DNA from: Myxococcales bacterium | GTDB lineage: Bacteria > Myxococcota_A > Polyangia > Polyangiales > Polyangiaceae | Length of the DNA stretch: 64,000 bases | Reading direction: 5' to 3' | NCBI GenBank assembly: GCA_004193285.1 | Contig: SECP01000017.1 | Location: forward strand, 62,001 to 126,000 | In this document: positions 9,174 through 17,661 of the stretch, in pieces | Layout of the letters: each line of letters starts with the position of its first letter | How positions within the stretch are numbered: position 1 is the first letter of the stretch | Translations under genes and position numbers: made by a program | Notes under the pieces: model-generated | What the model was told of the DNA's origin: nothing | The model's database searches: none | The model's input: only the letters and a program-made list of their open reading frames with translations

Positions 9174-10176
9174 ATGCTACGGGGAGCAATCCTGGCCGGT
9201 GCGGCCGGCGCGCTGCTGGCAGGGTGCAGCGGCGGCGAGTCGTCGGGCGAAGCAAGCGGAGGCTCGTCCAACGGCGGAGGCAACGGCTCCGGCGACATCG
9301 TGACCTCAATCGAGCTACCGCCCGCAATCGAGCAGCGCTTGCTCGAGCTCGCAGGTCAACTGGGCGATGCGGTGTGCGAGCGTGGTCGCAACTGCTGTTC
9401 GGCGTTCGGCTTTTCGCCGCGCAAAGATTGCCTCGAGACAGCCGCGCAGCTCTTGACGCTGAAGCTGGTGGGAGTCGCGCTCGGCGCCGAAAACCTGGAC
9501 GATTGGAACTTCACGATCGACGAGGTCGCGGCCGCGAAGTGCTTGGAGGTTGCCCGTGCCGTGAGCAGCCGGTGCTACCTCGAGCCGGAGCAGTTGGTCT
9601 ACGAGTGGACTCCGCCGTGCCAGGTCGTGCTGCGCGCCTGGCGTCGAGCCGAGCCAGAGCCTGGGTGCGATAGCGACGCGCACTGTCAAGCGCACTGGGG
9701 CCCGAGCTACCGCTGTCGAGCTAAGCAAGCCTGCCAAGAAGAGCGCGTCGTGCCCCGCGGCGCGGTCTGCGACTTGAACCAAGTCACCGACTTCCTTCCC
9801 ACGTGCGCGGACGAGGATCATTGCGGCTTCGACTGCGATCAGAGCCCGTGCCCCGCGACGTGTTTGGCGCGCGGCGCGGCGGGAGACCCGTGCGCCACCG
9901 CCGACTCCTGTCTCGCCGGCACCCACTGCGATTCCGCGGCAGAGCGCAGTTGCCAGCCCCGCTTGGCGGTCGGCACCGCCTGTGACTCCACCAGCGTCTG
10001 CATCGAAGGGGCGGATTGCCCGTGCCCCGGCTTCAACTGCTCGAACCAGGCCCGCGTCTGCACGGTCAAACGCGGCGCTGGTCAATCGTGCACGACCGAT
10101 GGCGATTGCTTCGTCACCCTGCGTCGGCGGCATCTGCCGCCCGCGCGAGCTCGCTTTTTGCGAGCCACCGGGGTAG
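9174..10176 (+). pseudogene. Cys-rich lipoprotein, frameshifted near the 3' end
   Basis: A signal with LLAGCSGGESS (lipobox LAGC) is followed by a Gly/Ser linker and a Cys-rich ectodomain with many CxxxxxC pairs, typical of myxobacterial surface lipoproteins. In the starting frame the Cys pattern ends at TTDGDC (10107-10109), and the frame then runs into an Arg/Pro-rich nonsense tail to 10352 that overlaps tRNA-Pro. One base over, the expected ending CVGGICRPRELAFCEPPG is found, with TAG at 10174-10176. The coding span of 1003 nt holds one base too many, so a +1 shift lies between 10109 and 10120. It could be a real pseudogene or a sequencing error. ATG 9159 is an alternative start. Confidence 0.65.
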
Positions 10177-10329
10177 CCAGGTCTAGCCACCCTGCCCCTC
10201 CTCCCCGGCTCCGTCCGGCCCTCCCGTCAATCAGAGCCGGTAGAGATGACCATCCTAGCCCTAGCGATCTGAAAGCTCCTAAGCTAGGTTCCGCCCCGCA
10301 TGACGACAACGGTTCAGCAATAACCGCAT

Positions 10330-10403
10330 CGGGGTGTACCTCAACCTGGTAGAGGGCCGGCTTTGGGTGCCGGCTGTTGGAGGTTCAAATCCTCTCACCC
10401 CGA
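10330..10403 (+). tRNA. tRNA-Pro (anticodon TGG)
   Basis: The acceptor stem CGGGGTG pairs with CACCCCG and the discriminator is A (10403). The D arm is CCTC/GAGG, the anticodon stem is CCGGC/GCCGG with loop TTTGGGT and anticodon TGG, and the T arm is GGAGG-TTCAAAT-CCTCT. No CCA is encoded. All four helices fold as expected for a tRNA decoding CCN proline codons. Confidence 0.93.
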
Positions 10404-10458
10404 CCCAATTCTCAAAAAGTCACGTGCGGTGCCGCAGCCGGCACCCAATTAGGGGCGC

Positions 10459-10496
10459 GTGCCGGCTGTTGGAGGTTCAAATCCTCTCACCCCGAC
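10459..10496 (+). repeat. Partial duplicate of tRNA-Pro 3' half
   Basis: A 38-base stretch repeats the tRNA-Pro gene exactly from the anticodon-arm 3' strand to just past the acceptor end (10367-10404), at a spacing of 92 bp. The flanks after both copies are also alike (CC/TA, then AATTCTCA, later GCAGCCGG), so this is a decayed tandem duplication. Between the copies, 10435-10448 is the reverse complement of 14 bases of the tRNA anticodon arm and can form a 10-bp hairpin with the start of the second copy. Confidence 0.85.
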
Positions 10497-10665
10497 TAAA
10501 TTCTCACTAGCGACGTGTGGAGACGCAGCCGGCCTGAGTACGCCGAGTGCGAATAGCGATGCTGGGTGCCTGGGCTCTTGAAGCTCGGCGCCGCCGCGAT
10601 GGATTGAACGCAGAGCGTCAATCAGCCCGGTTGATCAGCCGAGGCAATGGGTTTATCACGCGAGC

Positions 10666-11601
10666 GTGAAGATCGATTTCACCGGTAAACGGGTACTCGT
10701 AGCGGGCGTCGCGGACGACGTCGGGTTCGGTTTCGCGATCGCCAAGCAGTTCGCGGAGGCAGGAGCCAAGGTGTGTATCGCCGGCTGGCCGCCAGCGCTT
10801 GGCATCTTCGAGACCGTGCTCCGCCGCGGCAAGCTGGACGAATCGCGCAAGATGTCGGACGGCAGCTTGCTAGAGTTCGAGCGCATCTACCCGCTGGACG
10901 CGTCATTCGACACGCTGGACCAGGCGCCGGCCGCGATCAAAGAGAACAAGCGCTACGCGGAGCGCGGCGACTTTTCGATTCAAGGCCTCGTAGACCGCAT
11001 GGTCGCGGACTTTGGTCCCAGCCCGGTAGACGTGGTGATCCATTCGCTCGCCAACGGCCCGGAGGTCGCCAAGCCTTTGTTGGATACGACGCGCGAAGGT
11101 TACCTGGCGGCCCTGAGCGCGAGCTCCTATTCGTTCGTGTCGATGGTGCGGCGCTTCGCTCCGCTCATGAAGCCGGGCTCCAGCTTCCTGTCGCTCACGT
11201 ACCTCGCGAGCGAACGCGTCATCCCACGTTACGGCGGCGGCATGTCTTCGGCCAAGGCTGCGCTCGAGGCGGACACCCGTTACCTCGCGTTCGAGGCTGG
11301 GCGTCGGTTCGGCGTGCGGGTCAATACGATCTCGGCCGGCCCCTATGCCTCGCGCGCTGCCAACGTCACGGGCGCGATCGCTGCCATCGTCAATTTCTAC
11401 GAGAGCAACTCGCCCATCCCCGCGATGCTCACGCCGGAGAACGTGGCACATTCCAGCGTTTTCTTGTCGAGCCCCTTCGCCAGCGCCATCACCGGCACCA
11501 CGCTTTACGTGGACAACGGCTTCCACGCCATGGGCAAGGCCCTCGGCGAGGGTGACTTGGACTGGGTGCTGAAGGCAGGCGACGTCCCTCGAGTTGGCTG
11601 A
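10666..11601 (+). CDS. fabI: Enoyl-[acyl-carrier-protein] reductase (plant/chlamydial-type FabI)
   Basis: This NADH-dependent enzyme reduces the enoyl-ACP double bond in the last step of each fatty-acid elongation cycle. The 311-residue protein (GTG start) is longer than E. coli FabI because of an insert around residues 40-105. The short-chain dehydrogenase blocks are visible: GVADDVGFGFAIAKQ for the dinucleotide site, VIHSLANGP, and the active-site stretch SERVIPRYGGGMSSAKAALE. Tyr and Lys in that stretch are separated by seven residues, as in plant and chlamydial enzymes, rather than six. The C-terminus TGTTLYVDNGFHAMG is also family-typical. It precedes an unrelated lipoprotein gene by 15 bp. 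Confidence 0.9.
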   Translation: MKIDFTGKRVLVAGVADDVGFGFAIAKQFAEAGAKVCIAGWPPALGIFETVLRRGKLDESRKMSDGSLLEFERIYPLDASFDTLDQAPAAIKENKRYAERGDFSIQGLVDRMVADFGPSPVDVVIHSLANGPEVAKPLLDTTREGYLAALSASSYSFVSMVRRFAPLMKPGSSFLSLTYLASERVIPRYGGGMSSAKAALEADTRYLAFEAGRRFGVRVNTISAGPYASRAANVTGAIAAIVNFYESNSPIPAMLTPENVAHSSVFLSSPFASAITGTTLYVDNGFHAMGKALGEGDLDWVLKAGDVPRVG

Positions 11602-11616
11602 TAACGTGCCCGGCGC

Positions 11617-12426
11617 ATGAACATCGCCCGTTGCCGCTGGGTCGTGTTGGGCTTGCTCTCGCTGAGCGTCGCCGCGTGTGAGGATCCTCCCAAGGCGGAG
11701 CAAAAGCCGCCGGAGGAAACCGCCGCCGCGAAGGGGCCTCCGCCGACCATTCCAACGCCGACCCCCGCTCCTTCCAGCGCGCCGCCGAGCGCGCCCAAGG
11801 CGAAGAAGCAGCTGGCGGATTGCCCGAAAGGCGCCGTCGTCTTCGAGCAAAAGGCGGTCGAGGACGAAGTGCGCCGCAAGGTGCAGAAGCCCACCGGCGA
11901 CATCACCGCTGCGGACCTGAAGAAGCTGAAATCCTTCAACCTCTCCCAGGTGAAGGGCATCGAGCAGTTGGACGTGTGCATCTTCGCGCACACCACGAAC
12001 CTCAAAGAGCTGTTCCTGGGCGAAGGCTCGTTCGAGGATTTGTCGCCCCTCGCGAGCGCAACCCAGCTGGAGTCTTTGCGCGCCTCCATCAACCAGGTGA
12101 GCGACCTCAAGCCGCTCAGCAAGATGAAGAAGCTGGACCGGCTGGATTTGGGCCGCACGCAGGTCAAAGATCTGGGGCCGCTGGCTGAGCTCACGGCCAT
12201 CACGGAGCTCTCGTTGGACGGCACGCCGGTGGAGGATATTGCGCCCCTCGCCAAGCTCACCCAGCTAGAGACCCTGAGCCTCAAAGGCACCAAAGTGAAA
12301 GACCTCTCCCCGCTGGAAGGCTTGAAGAAGCTCAAGAGCGTGGACGGCCGGGACACCCCCGCTGACGAGGACCCGATGAACTTTGCCAAGCTGCGCGGCC
12401 GCGGCGTCAAGATCGTCAATCAGTAG
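11617..12426 (+). CDS. Leucine-rich-repeat lipoprotein
   Basis: The 269-residue protein starts with a signal ending LSLSVAAC, a good lipobox, then a Pro/Ala/Lys-rich linker. From about residue 120 there are four to five internalin-like LRRs of about 22 residues, each with the pattern LxxLxxLxxLxLxxTxVxDLxPL (for example LDRLDLGRTQVKDLGPLAEL). Such repeats form a curved protein-binding surface. The protein is probably anchored in the envelope, and the ligand is unknown. It lies 15 bp after fabI and 7 bp before a methyltransferase gene, so cotranscription is likely. Confidence 0.8.
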   Translation: MNIARCRWVVLGLLSLSVAACEDPPKAEQKPPEETAAAKGPPPTIPTPTPAPSSAPPSAPKAKKQLADCPKGAVVFEQKAVEDEVRRKVQKPTGDITAADLKKLKSFNLSQVKGIEQLDVCIFAHTTNLKELFLGEGSFEDLSPLASATQLESLRASINQVSDLKPLSKMKKLDRLDLGRTQVKDLGPLAELTAITELSLDGTPVEDIAPLAKLTQLETLSLKGTKVKDLSPLEGLKKLKSVDGRDTPADEDPMNFAKLRGRGVKIVNQ

Positions 12427-12433
12427 GCGGCGC

Positions 12434-13444
12434 GTGCGCTACGCCCTGCTCGTCTCGCCTTCGTCCAATCGCGTCTACGCTCAGTCTGCGCCAGCTTTGG
12501 CGGCCGCGGAGCTGCTCGCGGTCGGCCAGCGCGTCCTCGGCGGCGCACTGGCCAACGTGGAGCAAGCCACGTTCGGCTCGGTGGACTACGTCACGTTCGA
12601 CCTGGCCGAGCTGTCGGAGCTGGCGCGCGGCTGGCTCTCCAATCTCGCGGCTACCTTCGCTCTGTTCGGCCTCGAGGAAGATGGGCGTCTCTTGCCCCTC
12701 ACCCTCGACCGGTGGGACCAGCTACCGTCGGATCTGATCACGATCCAGAAGTACTCCGGCAAGACGAACGAAGCCTTCACCAAGCTCTTATTGAACGTCA
12801 CGCTCGCGGCCAGCGCTTTTGCTACGGAGCGCCGGCCGCTCTCGGTGCTGGACCCGCTCTGCGGTCGGGGCACCACGCTGAACCAGGCCCTCAGCTACGG
12901 CTTCCATGCAACCGGCGTCGAGGTAGACAAGAAAGACTTCGAGGCGTACGCGCTCTTCATCCAGCGCTGGGTCAAAGACCACCGCCTCAAGCACAACGCC
13001 GTCCAAGGCAGCGTGAAGGGCAACCCGAAGCTCGACTTGGAGCTCGGGGTCACCAAAGAGCGCTTCAAAGCGGGGGACACGCTGCGGCTCACGTACGTCT
13101 CCGCAGACACCCACGCCATCGCTCAGGTTTTTCAGCCGCGCTCGTTCGACCTCATCGTGACGGACGCCCCATATGGGGTGCAGCACGGCGCCCACAGCGG
13201 GCCAGACACCGCGCGAAAGCCGCAAGAGTTGCTGCAAACGGCGCTGCCGGTTTGGAGAGGAGCTCTGCGTCCCGGAGGCGCGATCGGCATCGCCTGGAAT
13301 CAGCTCGTGCTGCGCCGCACGGAGCTTGCCCGAATGCTCCAGGAGGCCGGGCTCGAAGTCTGCGAGTTTCCGCAAACCTTCGAGCACCGGGTGGATTCAT
13401 CCATCGCTCGTGATCTGATCGTGGCTCGGCTCACATCACGGTGA
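12434..13444 (+). CDS. SAM-dependent nucleic-acid methyltransferase (UPF0020/TRM11-like)
   Basis: The GTG at 12434 gives 336 residues and avoids the overlap made by the longer track ORF. After an about 130-residue N-terminal domain, motif I is DPLCGRGTTLNQALS, followed by GVEVDKKDFEAY (motif II). A motif IV of the DPPY type appears as VTDAPYGVQ. This combination is seen in tRNA/rRNA N2-guanine methyltransferases such as TRM11 and RlmL and in some DNA methyltransferases. The substrate is probably RNA, but this is not decided by the sequence. The last 14 bases overlap the convergent glmS gene. Confidence 0.72.
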   Translation: MRYALLVSPSSNRVYAQSAPALAAAELLAVGQRVLGGALANVEQATFGSVDYVTFDLAELSELARGWLSNLAATFALFGLEEDGRLLPLTLDRWDQLPSDLITIQKYSGKTNEAFTKLLLNVTLAASAFATERRPLSVLDPLCGRGTTLNQALSYGFHATGVEVDKKDFEAYALFIQRWVKDHRLKHNAVQGSVKGNPKLDLELGVTKERFKAGDTLRLTYVSADTHAIAQVFQPRSFDLIVTDAPYGVQHGAHSGPDTARKPQELLQTALPVWRGALRPGGAIGIAWNQLVLRRTELARMLQEAGLEVCEFPQTFEHRVDSSIARDLIVARLTSR

Positions 13445-15260
13445 CGGATTTGGCGAGGTTGCGCGGCTTATCGATGTTGTAACCCTTCGCTAGAGCCACG
13501 TGATACGCGTAGAGCTGCAGCGGCACCGCGTTCAGGATCGGAGAAACGGCGGGGTGGTGCGGCGGCAGAGGGATCACGTAGTCGACGAGCGCCTTCGTTT
13601 CTGCGTCGTCCGCTCCCGCGACCGCCATGATGACCGCGCCGCGCGCCTTGAGCTCCCGCAAATTGCCGAGCATGCGCTCGCGCGTCTCGTCGGGCGGAAC
13701 GAGGGCCCACACCGGGCTGCCATGATCGATGAGCGCCAAAGGTCCGTGCTTCATCGCCGCGCCGGACAAGCCCTCCGCCGGCACGTACGCGATCTCTTTT
13801 AGTTTGAGCGCGCCCTCGGCCGCCACCGGCACGTTCGCGCCGCGCCCGACGAACAGCGTGAAGCGCGCGTCACTGAAGCGCTGCGCGAGCTTCTTGCAGG
13901 TCTCCGCGTGCTCCAGCATCAGCCGCATTTGGCCAGAGAGCGCCTCGAGCCCCGCAACCCAGGCGCGCCCGTCCACCGCCGAAAGATCACGCGACCGCGC
14001 GAAGCGCAGCGCCAAGAGCTCGGTCGCCAGCACCTGAGCCGTGAACGCCTTCGTGGAGCAGACGCTGATCTCCGGACCAGCGTGCACGTAAGTGCCAAGG
14101 TCGGTCTCGCGTGACAGGGAGCTCCCGACCACGTTGGTGATGCCGGCGACCAAACCACCGCGCAGCTTGATCTCGCGCAACGCCGAAAGCGTGTCCGCTG
14201 TCTCCCCGCTCTGGGAGATGCCCACGTACAGCGTGTGCCGGTCCACGATCGGGTTCTTCACGGCGAGCTCCGCCGCGTCCTCGGCCTGCGCGGGCACGCG
14301 GGCGTAGCGGCTCATCAAGTAGGCGCCCACCTGCGCGCTGTAGAGGCTGGTTCCGCAGGCGAAGAACACCACCTGACGAATGTCGAAGAGCCGCTGCTCG
14401 TGCTGCTGCAACCCGCCGAGCCGTGCGGAGCCCACCACCGGGTCGAGGCGCCCGCGCATCGACCGGTCCAGCGCCGCCGGTTGCTCGTGGATCTCCTTCA
14501 ACATGAAGTGGGGAAAGTCTCCGAGGTCCGCGTCGTCGGCCTGGTGCAGGATCTTCTCGATGCGCTTTTCGCGGCTGCGCTGCTCGAGGTCGACGGTCTT
14601 GATGCCGGTTGCGGTGATCTCGGCGACCTCGCCCTCGTCCAGCACGACCATGCGATCGGTGTAGGGCCGCAGCGCGAGCGCGTCGGAGGCCACGAAAGAG
14701 CCGCCGTCACCCAAGCCGATCACCACCGGGCTCCCCATGCGAGCCACGACCAGGCGCTCCGCGTCACGCTTGTCCACCGCCACCAGCCCCGCGGTGCCTT
14801 CCACTCGCTTCATCGCCCCGACGACGGCGTCGCGGAGCGAGAGCCCTGACTCCACCCCCCGACCGATCAGCTCGGCGAGCACCTCCGTGTCGGTTTCCGA
14901 GCGGAATTTGGCGCCGGTTGCGACCAGCTCGGCGCGCAGCGCCTCCACGTTGTCGACGATGCCATTGTGGACGATGGCGACGCGGCCGCGCGAATCCGTG
15001 TGCGGGTGGCAATTCTCCTCCGTCACCCCGCCGTGCGTCGCCCAGCGCGTGTGCCCGATCCCCACCTTGCCCGGCAGGCCCGCGGGAAACGCCTCTTGCA
15101 GCGCCGCCAGGTGCCCGACTCGACGGGCCAAGTGCAGCCCCTTCTCGGAGACGGTGACCACGCCTGCCGAGTCGTAGCCGCGGTACTCCAGGCGACGAAG
15201 CCCACTCACCACGATGTCCCACGCCACCTCACGCCCGACGTACCCCATGATGCCGCACAT
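13431..15260 (-). CDS. glmS: Glutamine--fructose-6-phosphate aminotransferase
   Basis: GlmS makes glucosamine-6-phosphate from fructose-6-phosphate and glutamine, the first step toward UDP-GlcNAc for peptidoglycan and LPS. The 609-residue length is normal. The N-terminal nucleophile Cys follows Met directly (MCGIMGYVG), which fixes the start. The glutaminase domain (about 1-225) shows GIGHTRWATHG and VHNGIVDN. Two SIS domains follow, with FFACGTSLYSAQVG and the sugar-phosphate loop VGISQSGETADT. The C-terminus ends NLAKSVTVM, the family ending. A small same-strand gene lies 33 bp upstream and is probably in the same operon. No glmS ribozyme-like element is seen. Confidence 0.97.
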   Translation of the reverse strand: MCGIMGYVGREVAWDIVVSGLRRLEYRGYDSAGVVTVSEKGLHLARRVGHLAALQEAFPAGLPGKVGIGHTRWATHGGVTEENCHPHTDSRGRVAIVHNGIVDNVEALRAELVATGAKFRSETDTEVLAELIGRGVESGLSLRDAVVGAMKRVEGTAGLVAVDKRDAERLVVARMGSPVVIGLGDGGSFVASDALALRPYTDRMVVLDEGEVAEITATGIKTVDLEQRSREKRIEKILHQADDADLGDFPHFMLKEIHEQPAALDRSMRGRLDPVVGSARLGGLQQHEQRLFDIRQVVFFACGTSLYSAQVGAYLMSRYARVPAQAEDAAELAVKNPIVDRHTLYVGISQSGETADTLSALREIKLRGGLVAGITNVVGSSLSRETDLGTYVHAGPEISVCSTKAFTAQVLATELLALRFARSRDLSAVDGRAWVAGLEALSGQMRLMLEHAETCKKLAQRFSDARFTLFVGRGANVPVAAEGALKLKEIAYVPAEGLSGAAMKHGPLALIDHGSPVWALVPPDETRERMLGNLRELKARGAVIMAVAGADDAETKALVDYVIPLPPHHPAVSPILNAVPLQLYAYHVALAKGYNIDKPRNLAKSVTVM

Positions 15261-15292
15261 GCTGGACTCCTCTTCCTCGGCTCGCTCGCGCG

Positions 15293-15559
15293 CTAACCGT
15301 AAATGCGCCGGCGAATCTGCCGCGCGCTCAGCTCCGGTGCCTTGAAGCGCAGCGCCCGGAGCTCTTCGGCGATGCGTTCGAAAATTTCCGTGTTCGTCTC
15401 GCCCTGCGCCTGCAGCTCCGCGTGCCGCCGCGCAATGAACTCGTCCACCTCGAGCTCCAGCGAATCCAGCACCTCGTCCACGGCGCGGCTCGCTTGCGCG
15501 CCAGTGAGCCCCAAAACGCTCACCAGCCGCCGCCGCACGTCATGAACGGAGATGCTCAC
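15293..15559 (-). CDS. Small helical protein of unknown function
   Basis: I chose the GTG at 15559 (88 residues) because AAGGTGAG lies at good spacing before it; the track start at 15595 has no such site. The sequence is mostly helical and charged: VHDVRRRLVSVLGL, LDSLELEVDEFIARRHAELQ, and a basic end SARQIRRRIYG. I recognise no family. It precedes glmS by 33 bp on the same strand and could help regulate it, but that is only position-based. Confidence 0.5.
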   Translation of the reverse strand: MSISVHDVRRRLVSVLGLTGAQASRAVDEVLDSLELEVDEFIARRHAELQAQGETNTEIFERIAEELRALRFKAPELSARQIRRRIYG

Positions 15560-15890
15560 GGACTCACCTTGCCAGCGCGCCCGTACTCGGTCCAACTTTC
15601 TGCCCGGAATCGGGCAAAGCAGCCATATATTCCGCTAACGAAGCCCGCGATCACAGGCCAACTGGCCGGTGTTTAGGGGGCGCCACCCCGTAGCAGGGCG
15701 CGTCCGCGGCTCCCCGCTTCAAGCTAGCTCAGCTAGGGGCGGCCTTCGGCGCCTCCGTCACCGCGCCCGCGAGTCACCGACGACGCGCGTGAGCAACGCC
15801 CTCCGTCACCGCTTGCCCCGCCGCTCGCGCTTCGACCGAGAAAAGCCATGAGCAGCTCGCGTCCAAGCACCCGGCACGCAGACGCTCCAT
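15560..15890. other. Intergenic region, nothing identified
   Basis: This 331-bp gap separates the small gene upstream of glmS from the acetyltransferase gene. It includes a short AGCTAGCTCAGCTAG run near 15724 that can pair weakly with itself. I see no open frame with coding character, tRNA or strong terminator. It should contain the promoter for the glmS unit. Confidence 0.4.
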
Positions 15891-16379
15891 CTAGAGAGCT
15901 TTGCGCAAGTAACGTCGTAAGTTCGCGAAGCCCCAGCGATCATACAGCTGCTGCGCAGGCTGGTTGAAGTCCCACACCGTGACCTCCAGCGCCTCGAGCC
16001 CGCGACTCACCGCCCACGCCTCCGCGGCCTCTAGCAAGTCGTCCGCGATGCCCTCACGTCGGCTCGACACGGCCACGAACAGCTCGTCGATCAGCCCGAA
16101 GCGCCGCGCAGCGAGCGCGCCGCGCGACGGGGTCTCCGTGTCGCGAACGCGCAGGAAGCCGACCACCGCCCGCTCTCCTTCCTTGCGCTCGGCCACCAGC
16201 ACGGCGGTCGCCGCATCCTGGAGTGTAGCCAGGAACCAGCCATGCTCCCGCTCAGGTTGCCGAGCCCGAAACAGCTCGGGGTGCGCGACGCGATGCACCT
16301 GGTCCAACTCGTCCGCCAGCCCGGCAATGCTCGCGGCGTCCTCAGGGACCGCTGAACGGATGGTGCAACTGGACCTCAT
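15891..16379 (-). CDS. GNAT family N-acetyltransferase
   Basis: The protein is 162 residues, normal for a single GNAT domain. It opens with the beta1 strand TIRSAVPEDAASIAGLADEL. The central strand and acetyl-CoA loop are VGFLRVRD...LIDELFVAVSSRREGIADDLL, where SRREGIADDLL fits the R/Q-x-x-G-x-G/A loop. It ends with DFNQPAQQLYDRWGFANLRRYL. It transfers an acetyl group from acetyl-CoA to an amine. The substrate cannot be told from sequence, and the neighbours give no hint. Confidence 0.85.
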   Translation of the reverse strand: MRSSCTIRSAVPEDAASIAGLADELDQVHRVAHPELFRARQPEREHGWFLATLQDAATAVLVAERKEGERAVVGFLRVRDTETPSRGALAARRFGLIDELFVAVSSRREGIADDLLEAAEAWAVSRGLEALEVTVWDFNQPAQQLYDRWGFANLRRYLRKAL

Positions 16380-16562
16380 GAGCGACTCGCCCCTGCCACG
16401 TTAGTGCAGCGCCCCCCGAGAGCCCAGGGGCGGAGAACTGCAGCAACGGCCTCGGCCGCGGGAGACACCGCGGTAGAGCGGCGCCGGGTGGCGAGCGGAT
16501 CTGAGCTGGCGAGCGGCTGGGCCTGGAAGGACGCGCTCGTTACGGCGCGGCGCCCCACCCGC

Positions 16563-17588
16563 TCAAGCGGGCTTGTTCGGCAGGTGGAGCCCGCATTCGC
16601 GCTTGGTGGTGTCTTCCCACCACCAGCGGCCGGCACGCTCGTGCTCGCCCGGACGCGGAACACGCGTGCAGGGCTCGCAGCCGATGGAGACGAACCCTTG
16701 GTCGTGCAGGGCGTTGTACGGCACGCCCTCGTCGCGGATGTACGTCCAGACGTCGTTCAGGCTCTGCTCGGCGAGCGGGTTCACCTTGAGGATGCGCCCT
16801 TCCGCGCCTTGATTCGTGTCGAGCTGGAGGAGCGGTACGTCCGCTCGCGTGGGGCTCTGGTCCCGCCGCTGGCCCGTGATCCAAGCCGAGTAGCGCGTGA
16901 GCACACGGCGAAGCGGCGCGACCTTGCGGATGCCGCAGCACTCGGTGTGGCCGTCCTCGTAGAAGCTGAAGAGGCCCTTCTTACGCACGAGATCTTCGAG
17001 GGCCACGGTGTCCGGCGCGGTAAGCGTGATCTCGATGCCGTAGTGCTTTCGCACCCGCTCGATGAATCGGTAAGTTTCCGGGTGAAGGCGGCCGGTATCC
17101 AAGGAAAAGACGGAGAACGGGTGGCCGGACTTGGCGGCGAGGTCGATCAACATGACGTCCTCCGCCCCGCTGAAGGAGATGGCGGCCCGGGCGCCGTATT
17201 GCCGAAGCACGCGCTCGACCACCTCCGCCGGTGATTTCCCGATGACCTCAGCGGCAAGGACCTGCGCGGCCGCTTCGTCCAGATTTCGTACCATGCCGCT
17301 CGACGGCACGGTCTCTGCGGCCGGAACGAGGCGCTCTTTGATGAAGCCGAGCGCGCTCGTGTAGACCTGCTCCTTGTCCCCGTCCTTCACGATGAAGAAT
17401 GGGGCCAGGGTGACGCCTCGCTCGTGCGCCAGCTTCATGCCGGCCGAGCTCTCGTCGTTCTCGTCCGCCCACACGACGTCGTCGATGTAGTTCCATAAGC
17501 CGCGCCGCTTCAGCAGCTCCTCGGCTTGGACGCATTTTTCGCAAGGCTGACCGTTCTTCAGCCGCTTCTTGACCATCGTCACGTGCAT
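16563..17588 (-). CDS. cysH: Adenylylsulfate reductase (CysH) with N-terminal glutaredoxin-like domain
   Basis: The enzyme reduces APS (or PAPS) to sulfite in assimilatory sulfate reduction. Residues 1-90 form a thioredoxin/glutaredoxin-like domain with a CEKC redox motif and a TLAPFFIVKDG cis-Pro-like strand. The remainder is CysH: ISFSGAEDVMLIDLA (PP-loop), SLDTGRLHPETY, and two Cys pairs (ECCGIRK and GCEPCTR) that ligate a [4Fe-4S] cluster in APS-specific enzymes. It then has TKRECGLH with the catalytic Cys. A redox domain fused at the N-terminus is unusual, since plant APS reductase carries one at the C-terminus. ATG at 17588 or 17576 are both possible starts. Confidence 0.88.
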   Translation of the reverse strand: MHVTMVKKRLKNGQPCEKCVQAEELLKRRGLWNYIDDVVWADENDESSAGMKLAHERGVTLAPFFIVKDGDKEQVYTSALGFIKERLVPAAETVPSSGMVRNLDEAAAQVLAAEVIGKSPAEVVERVLRQYGARAAISFSGAEDVMLIDLAAKSGHPFSVFSLDTGRLHPETYRFIERVRKHYGIEITLTAPDTVALEDLVRKKGLFSFYEDGHTECCGIRKVAPLRRVLTRYSAWITGQRRDQSPTRADVPLLQLDTNQGAEGRILKVNPLAEQSLNDVWTYIRDEGVPYNALHDQGFVSIGCEPCTRVPRPGEHERAGRWWWEDTTKRECGLHLPNKPA

Positions 17589-17661
17589 GAGGGAGCGGAC
17601 AATATGAGGCCGGCACGCCAAGGAGCAAGCCTTCGGCAGCGGCGCGGCCCCGGTCGCCTCG

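Noticed and set aside
10177-10352. C-terminal extension of the Cys-rich lipoprotein frame
   Set aside because: Arg/Pro-rich with no Cys pattern, and it runs into tRNA-Pro; best explained by a frameshift.
15261-15292. glmS ribozyme or riboswitch upstream of glmS
   Set aside because: Only 32 bp separate glmS from the upstream gene, too short for the ribozyme, which is mainly found in Firmicutes.
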